From the NCBI GenBank assembly GCA_025526915.1, contig JAHLKH010000403.1, positions 1 through 14,399 on the forward strand: a stretch of 14,399 nucleotides of DNA. Reading direction: 5' to 3'. Shown in pieces: positions 7,983 to 14,399 of the stretch. This DNA is from Entophlyctis helioformis. Its lineage: Eukaryota > Chytridiomycota > Chytridiomycetes > Chytridiales > Chytriomycetaceae. The notes beneath the pieces were generated by a model, which searched no databases, was not told where the DNA came from, and saw nothing but the letters and a program-made list of their open reading frames with translations. Position numbers and translations under genes: made by a program. Positions within the stretch are counted from its first letter, which is position 1; each line of letters begins with the position of its first letter.

Positions 7983-10900
7983 ATGTCAGCAGTCCATCCC
8001 GCCGCATTGGCTGGCAGCAATCCTGCAAACAATCCTGCAAGCAATCCAGTGTCACCACCACCCGGCATGCCGCGTCCAGACTTGGGCTCGAGCGACGAGC
8101 TGCGGCAGGCCCTGGAACGCTTCGCGCTTGTCACCAGGGGCTTCTCGACCCGGGCCACCGAGTGCGAGCTGTTATACAAGAGCCAGGCAGAGGTGCGCCG
8201 CCTCGTCACCGACAAGGCCGCGTATCCCGACGCACTCGCCAACGCCCAGATGGACTGCGCAAAAGGCGTCTCTGAGCTTGCAAATAGCATCGTCCACATT
8301 TCGTCCATGCTCGAACGCATCTGGACAGCCCAGACGGACGAGATTGAAATGCAGCACTTTCGTCTGTCGACATGCAGCCAGGTAGTCCGAGCCACCGCTC
8401 TGTTTGTCTCCTGTCCTGTTGTGTCTTGGCTGCCCTTGCAACCTCGCCGTCGCGTTCGAGTCGCGTCGCGTCGCGTCGCGTTTCTCCTACAGCCAGCTGA
8501 CTCGTGCTTGTCCATTAGCGAGTGGCCATAAAGCTTGGCCAGCACGCTCTTCGGGGCCAGGGCATTGTGATTGGCGAAGACCCACCTGCAAAGTACAAGC
8601 GATCGCGCAAGATTATCCGCACTGGTATTCCCGAATCTCGCTTGATGCTCATCACACCACCGCCCTGTTAATGCTGACTCGGTTCTCTGCTCAAAACAAC
8701 ACAATCAGCAATCCCCCCTCGGCCCGTGGTTGCACCCAACTTTTCAATCAACCTGCACGCCACGGACAGCATCGGCGTTCAACCCACGTCCAGCGGCTCA
8801 ATGTCCCGCTCAGACGCTCGTGGAGGTTTCCCGAAATCCGACTCGGCCACATTCCGGCCATTTGAGAACCTCACGCGCAGAGCTCATGCCGTGGCAGCAA
8901 GTGCAGCTGCAACAACGGCCAATGCACCAATCTCTGTTGCATCCCAAGTCCCGGTGATGGGATCTCTTCCAAATCTCAGTGGATCAACCAATGCTGCCAA
9001 CGGAGGAATCACGTCCACGTCCAAATCAAATGTCCAACGAAGTACGCCACTCTTGTCCTGTGTCTGGTTGCATGCTCCGGTCAAGTCTAACACATCTTCG
9101 CAATGCTTGATTCAGTCTCCTCTGGCGATCTTGGTGCGTTGGTGATCGGTGCTTGTCCATGTGGCCACCGCAATGCTTCGCATGGCCTCGCTTGAGTATC
9201 ATGGCTGATTCTGTGCTTGAAACAGCGCGTCAAGGCGTATCTGTGATCCCGCCCCCGCCACCTCCATCTGGCAGTGGCATCACTCGATCGATGGAAATCA
9301 AGAGCTCGCATGACAGTCTTGCTGGTGCAAGCGCTGGTGGCCCACCTCCTCCCCCGCCTCCGCCGCCACCTCCACCGCTTAGCGTCACAAGCTCGTTTGC
9401 GTCTGCAACCAACGTTGGCGCGCCGCAAGGAAACTATCTGGGTATGGCTCCATGCACAGCAATGTGTACCCCGGATGGCTGAACCATGACTATTTTCTCT
9501 GCTCAGCTGCCGGATCAGGACTCAACAGGGCCAAGCGCATCAGTGGTGAAGGTAGATATCATGGCTCAAACTGGCGACGCATCCACTCGCACCAGTGCCA
9601 TCTTGACACGCACTAATCCATTTTTGGCAGCGATGATCTCAGTCAGCGTAAGTACGCATGCTTCAGGGCCACCGGCCCCACCTCCACCTCCACCGCCGCC
9701 GCCAGCATTTGGCGCAGGTCCTCCGCCTCCGCCGCCTCCGCCACCGCCACCAGGAGGTCTTGGCATAAGCTCGCCAGGAGGTGGCCCACCGCCACCACCA
9801 CCACCGCCACCTGCGGATCTGGGAGGACCGCCGCCTCCACCTTCTCCAGGAGCCAGCATGGCTCTTTCGTCACCAAAGACACCGGCAGCCAAATCGCCTG
9901 CCAAAACAGAGATCAGTTTCCAAGACCAACTCAAGGAGCGTCTTCGGAAGAGAACAGAAAGTCAAGGTAGGCCGTTGTCGAGCCCGACTTTGAGAATTCA
10001 CGATACTGAATATGACGCGTCAACGCAGACCAAGTCCGGCCTGATAATGGATCGGCACGCCCTGCATCTGCACCCGTACCAGTGGCTCGCAAGGGAGGCG
10101 CAGAAGGTGAAGAGGGAATGAGTTTCCAGGATCAGCTCAAGGCACGACTGCGCAAACGGACGGAAAGAGAAAATGGTAAAGATGCCGCATGAAACGCAGA
10201 GGCTGTCGACGCGTGCTGGGCTATGCACTGGCTGGCTACTGGCTGGCTACTGACTGCCTTGTTCATTCTGCAAACAGACGGCGCTCCATCGCCTGAAACA
10301 GCACCATCGCAGTCGGTACCGTCACCGCGAGCTGCAGCACCGTGTATGTCACTCGCGTCGCACCAATGCATGGTCACATCCTTAACCAGAAAAATGAATG
10401 GCACATGCAGTGCAATCGGTTGCAACCTCTGCAACCGCTAGGGCCGGGCCGCCACCTCCTCCACCTCCACCTCCAAACGCTGCAGGAGGCCTGCCTCCGT
10501 CTCCTCCACCGCCACCGCCATCATCGGGAGCAGCAGGCGGCCCACCGCCGCCACCGCCACCACCGCCGCCGCAAGTGATTAGCACATCGCCATTGTCAGT
10601 AACAGTCGGAAGCACGATAGTGTCGTCGCCAGGCGCGATAGGCGCGACACCAAATCTGGCATTACCCTCAGTTGCAAGCGCCAGTGGCGGTGGTCCGCCG
10701 CCTCCGCCGCCGCCGCCACCACCAGCTGCAGGCAACGCAGCATCGCCAGGATCAGGCGTACCGCCGCCTCCAAAGATGGATGCCACGCCTGCCAAGCGCG
10801 CTCCGCCCTTGCGTACGCAGTCGGACAACTCAAACGTGCATGCTGCCCAGCCAGAAATCAGTTTCCAGGACCAGCTGAAGGCGCGCCTGAAGCGACGCAC

Positions 10901-12208
10901 CGAGTCCCATGGCAAGTGCCTGGTGGCCCGCTGGGACTCTGCCCTCCATCATTCGCCAGCAACGGTGTGCTGACCAGGGCTCTTCTGTGCCACAGACCAG
11001 GTTGCATCAAAGCCAGCATCAGAGGCTGTTAACGCTCAGCCTGCAGGATTGGAACCCAAGCAACAGCCACAGCGCCAGACAGCACCGCCAGAGCGTGCCG
11101 CTTCAGTTCCTCGCCCCACCGGCAGCAACAGCAAGATCGCGCCAGCCCCCGAGCCAATGAACTTCCAGGACCAGCTGAAAATGCGGCTCAAGAAGCGAAC
11201 AGACGAGACGGGTATGCCAACCAGTACCTGGAGTGTCTGTATTAATGGTGTGCAAGTATTGACTGGCAGGCTGTTGAATGGACGGGCACGCCAGCGAGTA
11301 ACGCTTCTCTCGGTGTCGCTGGCTCAGCCGCATCGATTGCCCCATCATCGGCTCCGACACGAGCAGAAGAGAGCGAGCCCGTGTTTGCCAAACCGTCAGG
11401 TACGCTCACCGCATCATCATCATTGGAATGTCCTGAAAAACGCGTCTTGGTTTGCATGTATGTGCTGACATTGCAAGCCGACCACAGAAATCCGGGCACG
11501 GCTTCAGATGCAGCAGCAGCAGATGCCGTCGGCGAGCACCGGAAACCTGTCCAACAAAGGCAGCACCAGAACCAGTACGTTTGATTGTCAATGGACAAGC
11601 ACCCATCCGCCCCCACTCATCCAGCCATGCACTGATCTATCATCAGACTCCTACAAGCAGCCTCTGTCGCCGGCGAATGCTGCAGCACCTCCATCGCCAG
11701 TGCGATCTTCCTCGGCGGTCGATTCCACTGCAACAGCATTGACCCCAGTGCCGGCTGCTGAGCCAGTGGCAGCTGTTGAGCCAGTTCCGGCTGTTGAGCC
11801 AGTGGCTCCTGTTGAAACACCGACGCCAGCAGCTGTAGCAGTCGCGGCACCAGAGCCAGAGCCACAGTCAGACGCAGCTGTGGCGACCGCGGAGCAACCA
11901 GAAGAACAAGTGCTTGTTGGCAAGTGCCCTGCCATCCGTTGCTGTCTGCATCGACGCACTGAGACGAGACTTGGGCATACTGACGCTTGCGATGGCGACC
12001 GACAGTGACTGAGGATATGCTCGTGACGGCACTTGCCGACTACGAGGCGTCGGGCGACGACCAGATGTCGCTGGTGGCAGGCGAGACCATTGTCATGGTC
12101 GTGGAGGACTATGGCAACGGCTGGGCGTATGGATGCAGTCTGGACGGCAGCAAGCGTGGCATCTTCCCGCAGACGTTTGTGGAGAAGAAGAGCACGACTG
12201 CTCCTTGA
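7983..12208 (+). CDS. Abi-like WAVE-complex protein with polyproline, FQDQLK modules and SH3
   Basis: Fourteen exons: 7983-8381, 8519-8624, 8709-9041, 9226-9441, 9507-9551, 9631-9966, 10083-10175, 10278-10343, 10411-10911, 10996-11211, 11295-11399, 11488-11574, 11647-11919, 12006-12208; 992 residues. Residues 40-168 match the Abi helical/HHR region: VSELANSIVHISSMLERIW, then RVAIKLG (as Abi KVARREIG, same spacing from LAN), then KYKRSRKIIRTAIPPRP (as Abi THKIIAPANxERP). Residues 280-700 hold runs of 6 to 12 prolines, likely profilin/SH3 ligands. Copies of FQDQLKxRLxxRT end exons 6, 7, 9 and 10. A Pro/Glu/Val-rich linker precedes the SH3 domain (about 928-985: ALADYEASGDDQMSLVAGE, NGWAYG, GIFPQTFVE). 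Abi normally scaffolds WAVE/SCAR for Arp2/3 activation. Human ABI1 has about 500 residues, so this is twice as long. Introns 9 and 13 are GC-AG. Confidence 0.85.
8461..8480 (+). repeat. (TCGCG)4 in Abi intron 1
   Basis: Four perfect TCGCG units lie in the 137-nt first intron, about 40 nt before the acceptor. The sequence is very CpG-rich. Confidence 0.85.
9918..9965 (+). repeat. FQDQLK module 1 (Abi residues 463-478)
   Basis: Reads FQDQLKERLRKRTESQ at the very end of exon 6, after three long polyproline runs and a Ser/Ala/Lys linker. The exon ends one base later in phase 1. Confidence 0.9.
10124..10174 (+). repeat. FQDQLK module 2 (Abi residues 493-509)
   Basis: Reads FQDQLKARLRKRTEREN. Its 93-nt exon consists of a short Gly/Glu-rich leader plus this module, with no polyproline, so it is the minimal unit. 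Confidence 0.9.
10863..10910 (+). repeat. FQDQLK module 3 (Abi residues 683-698)
   Basis: Reads FQDQLKARLKRRTESH at the end of the 501-nt exon 9, after a polyproline block. It is followed by a GC donor (G|GCAAGT) in the same phase as the GT donors of the other copies. Confidence 0.9.
11163..11210 (+). repeat. FQDQLK module 4 (Abi residues 755-770)
   Basis: Reads FQDQLKMRLKKRTDET at the end of exon 10, after a Gln/Pro/Ala linker with no long polyproline run. It is the most divergent copy (Met in the variable position, TDET instead of TES). Confidence 0.9.
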
Positions 12209-12477
12209 CCTCTGCCGATCGAGATTGCAATTTTGGGTTGCATGCTGGGCGGCGCCATTCAAGCACGTGCCGCATGGAACAAACAAAGCGTCTACACGCA
12301 TGCATCCTGTATTGGAGTATCTTGACGTGAGGATCTGATGTGGGGGGAGTGGTGGCGAGGATGGGATCGCAATGAAATGACGTGTTGGGAAATGGATAGG
12401 ATTTGATATGATGTGCAGTGGTCATGTGCAGACAGGGCAGGTGGTGGAGTGGGGCAGAACAACGCGTGCTTGGGCAG
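12209..12477. other. Convergent 3' spacer Abi/BAR
   Basis: These 269 bp between two stop codons hold no credible gene. A G-rich and AT-richer stretch at 12330-12440 has no perfect AATAAA on either strand. Confidence 0.5.
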
Positions 12478-14124
12478 TTACTGCTGGGGGGCGTTCTGGA
12501 GAGCCTCGTTGGTGACGACGAGCTCGTCGATCTCGGGGCTGACCTCGGCGAGAGCCTCGTAGACAGCCTTGTGGTACTGCAGCTGGACAGCAACCAGATC
12601 GGCGAGAGCGCGGAGCGGCTGGCTGGTCTCAACGACGAGCTTCATCTTGCCCATGGCGTCGTCGACGGCGAGAACAAACTCGTCCTCGGACTTTTCCATC
12701 TCGGTGCGGAGAGCCTCGGCCTTTTCGGGGGCAGCAGACTTGAGGCGCGAGCGGCAGGCGTCGTAGGTGAGACGGACGCTCTGGACGTTGCGGCGGGCCT
12801 TCTGCTCGGGCCGACAGGGGCAGTGAACAATCAGCGTCAGCAATCAGCACGCGGTCCAAGGCGTCTTCGGAGCGATGCATATGTACCATGGCATCGCTGA
12901 ACTTGGTGTTGAGAGCGTGGAGAAGGGGGTTGTGGAACTTGGCGTTCACGTCGCCGTCCTGTTGGAGCATGTGTGTTGCGCGGCGTGGTGAGCATCCTCA
13001 TCATCGTGCCAGCAGATCAACGACACTGGCTGGACTGCTGGCGGACATACCTGGCGCAGACGAATGTTGCCGATGCGCTCCTCGGCAACGGCAAACTTCT
13101 TGAGGGCAGCGCCTAAGAGTGGAAGAAGGCGGAAGATTTTCGAGAGTATGTGGCGTCGATACGGCCGCGGATAGCAGCAGATGTCAAGATGGCAGCAGAC
13201 GCAGCCAAGCACGATCGCAAGAGTTAATTATTGCCACAGCCAATCAATCATCCGCAAGCGCGTGAAGATGACACGACGACGATGATGGCACAGCAGTGTG
13301 CACGCACCAAGCGGCTCGTTGGCGCCAATGAGCTCAGAGGACTGGTAGGCAGCCTTGGCAAAGGCGTGGCCGAGCGAGGGCGGGGTGTCCTGGTGGACGG
13401 CGGCGGGGGCGCCCGAGATGTTGCCGGCAGCGAGCTGCGTGGCGAGCGACGAGGCGCCGGTGCTGACGGTGTTGGCAAAGTCGAGCACCTTGTCGTTGAG
13501 CGCGGGCTCGTAGTCGTAGCCGTAGACCGAGTAGTTGCGGGAGACCTTGAGCAGGAGCTCGTGCACGGTCTTGGCCCGGTCGACTTTCTGCAGATAGGCG
13601 GGCAGATGCGGTTGGGCAGGCGGGCAGATGGGCGGGCAGGCGGGCGGTTAGGATAAGGGATCCGACAGGCAGCGGCGCCAGTGGGCAGCCACAGACCTCT
13701 TCGAGCAGCCGGTACTCCTGGGGCAGCTCGGTCACGTCGGCCGTGCTGGACAGCTTCTCCTTGGCAAACTGGGCAGGTGCAGGTGTGGGGCAGGTGAAGG
13801 TGCAGGGTTAGGGACGTACGAGCAGAGAGATACGAGCACGCAGGCAGGCAGCCACAAGGTAGGCAGCCACGAGCAAGGCCAGGCTAGGCTTGACCAGACC
13901 AGGCCCGGCCAGGGTGTGGCGTGCCACACAGCCGAGGCAGGCGACAAGGGCGACGAGAGCAACAAGGGCGACGAGAGAGGCAAGGGGGACAAGAGCGAGC
14001 GACGCACCTGCTGCACCTGCACCCACTGCTTGCCGACCTGCTCGCCCAGGGGCTTGAGCGACTGCGTAAAGGACGAAAAGGCGCTGCCGAGCTGCGCGCT
14101 TGCTGCGTTGAGGTTGGCGGCCAT
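12478..14124 (-). CDS. BAR-domain protein, Gvp36/endophilin-like
   Basis: Six exons (14124-14008, 13768-13697, 13587-13308, 13112-13051, 12958-12887, 12801-12478) give 308 residues. Residues 1-39 are an amphipathic, Ser/Ala/Gln-rich start (FSSFTQSLKPLGEQVGKQW). Residues 40-95 show the fungal BAR signature FAKEKL, TELPQEYRLLEE, KVDRAKTVHELLLKVSRNYS and YDYEPAL. The second helix includes SLGHAFAKAAYQSS, then GAALKKFAVAEERIGNIRLR and FHNPLLHALNTKFSDAM. The third has VQSVRLTYDACRSRLKSA, LRALADLVAVQLQYHKAVYE and a stop after NAPQQ. BAR dimers bind curved membranes; Gvp36-type proteins act in Golgi/endocytic traffic. There is no SH3 domain. All junctions keep frame (phases 0,0,1,0,0). An in-frame ATG at 14193 could add 23 residues, but 14124 fits the family better. 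Confidence 0.88.
13598..13648 (-). repeat. GGGCAGGC-type repeats in BAR intron 2
   Basis: Imperfect units of GGGCAG(A/G) followed by T/C G/GG fill about half of the 109-nt intron 13696-13588. Confidence 0.75.
13839..13998 (-). repeat. Purine-rich tandem repeats in BAR intron 1
   Basis: The 239-nt first intron has GCAGGCAGGCAGCCAC-type units at 13839-13870, CCAGGC-type units at 13880-13915, and two copies of ACAAGGGCGACGAGAG (13944 and 13962) followed by a decayed third. On the gene strand these are long pyrimidine-rich stretches. Confidence 0.75.
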
Positions 14125-14294
14125 CTGGGATTCAGTTGTTGCGGTTGTTGCGGTTGACACGATGAACGTTAAAGCAAAAGCTTTCGTTCCCATAGAGAAC
14201 CCTGCGCCGGCACCTGATTGGTCGGCTGGTTTGCCTCGAATTTTGTTCAATTTGGCATCCAATTTCCAATCGTTTTGATTCCAAATTCATATTC
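14125..14294. promoter_or_regulatory. Probable BAR upstream region
   Basis: The base composition changes here to AT-rich, unlike the rest of the window, with several short CAATTT/CCAAATT words around 14230-14290. It lies directly upstream of the BAR start. An in-frame ATG at 14193 means part could instead be coding. No TATA box or TCACGTG site is visible. Confidence 0.4.
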
Positions 14295-14396
14295 TTGTCC
14301 GGAATTCCCAGTCACTCTGAGCAGCCTGCAGTCGATGCCTTCTCAAGTCGTGGTCGCTTTGGCGCTTGCTTGTTGTCCGAATTCCCAGTCACTCTG
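14295..14396 (+). repeat. Direct repeat of about 24 bp, 78 bp apart
   Basis: TTGTCCGGAATTCCCAGTCA plus CTCTG at 14295-14319 recurs at 14373-14396 with one G missing. The second copy runs into the window edge, so a longer tandem array with a period near 78 bp could continue beyond it. Confidence 0.8.
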
Positions 14397-14399
14397 GCA

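Noticed and set aside
9649..9667. 19-nt GTAAGT...CAG segment in Abi exon 6 as a miniature intron
   Set aside because: Removing it shifts the following polyproline into a His/Arg frame and breaks the phase-1 pattern; reading through keeps everything open.
9566..9934. Minus-strand Gly-rich open frames opposite the Abi polyproline exons (also 9230-9412 and 10382-10915)
   Set aside because: They are reverse complements of CCN proline codons, giving polyglycine; splice phases and module conservation support the plus strand.
1..14399. Prokaryotic features: operons, ribosome-binding sites, CRISPR arrays, prophage
   Set aside because: The genes are split by GT-AG introns, encode eukaryote-specific proteins and alternate in strand; no spaced repeats of CRISPR type occur.

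Overview
The window looks like gene-dense nuclear DNA from a fungus, most likely an early-diverging zoosporic (chytrid-type) lineage. It carries short spliceosomal introns (54 to 239 nt), a fungal cell-wall Crh-type transglycosylase, and homologues of FAM13, the Abl-interactor (Abi) subunit of the WAVE complex and the Ragulator subunit LAMTOR4. As far as I know, Abi/WAVE is kept in chytrids and lost in Dikarya. The lineage assignment is inference; no rRNA or other marker gene is present. There is no operon, CRISPR array, tRNA, rRNA or complete transposon.

Layout, left to right: 1-1098, low-complexity reading-frame fragments of uncertain status; about 1099-3138 (+), a FAM13-like coiled-coil gene whose frame appears broken several times and which carries a (CATC)33 array; 3315-4441 (-), a secreted GPI-type GH16/Crh cell-wall enzyme; 4706-6234 (+), a LETM1-family mitochondrial inner-membrane protein; 6515-7104 (-), prefoldin subunit 1; 7202-7669 (+), a LAMTOR4-like Ragulator subunit; 7983-12208 (+), a 14-exon Abi-like protein of about 992 residues with polyproline blocks, four copies of a new FQDQLK module and a C-terminal SH3 domain; 12478-14124 (-), a Gvp36/endophilin-like BAR protein. 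Exon models were built by hand from splice sites, phase and family alignment remembered from general knowledge. Five of the six intact genes close perfectly in frame across every junction, and the sixth (PFD1) does so with one weak donor.

Genes alternate in divergent and convergent pairs. GH16/LETM1 share a 264-bp and PFD1/LAMTOR4 a 97-bp divergent intergenic region. FAM13/GH16, LETM1/PFD1 and Abi/BAR are convergent with 176 to 280 bp between stops.

The most notable observations are: the expanded Abi protein, in which twelve consecutive introns are all phase 1 and a FQDQLKxRLxxRT module sits at the end of four exons; a colinear block of about 200 bp with repeated TCACGTG sites immediately upstream of both LETM1 and Abi, with similarity reaching the start codon; and two GC-AG introns with the same 10-nt donor context in the Abi gene.
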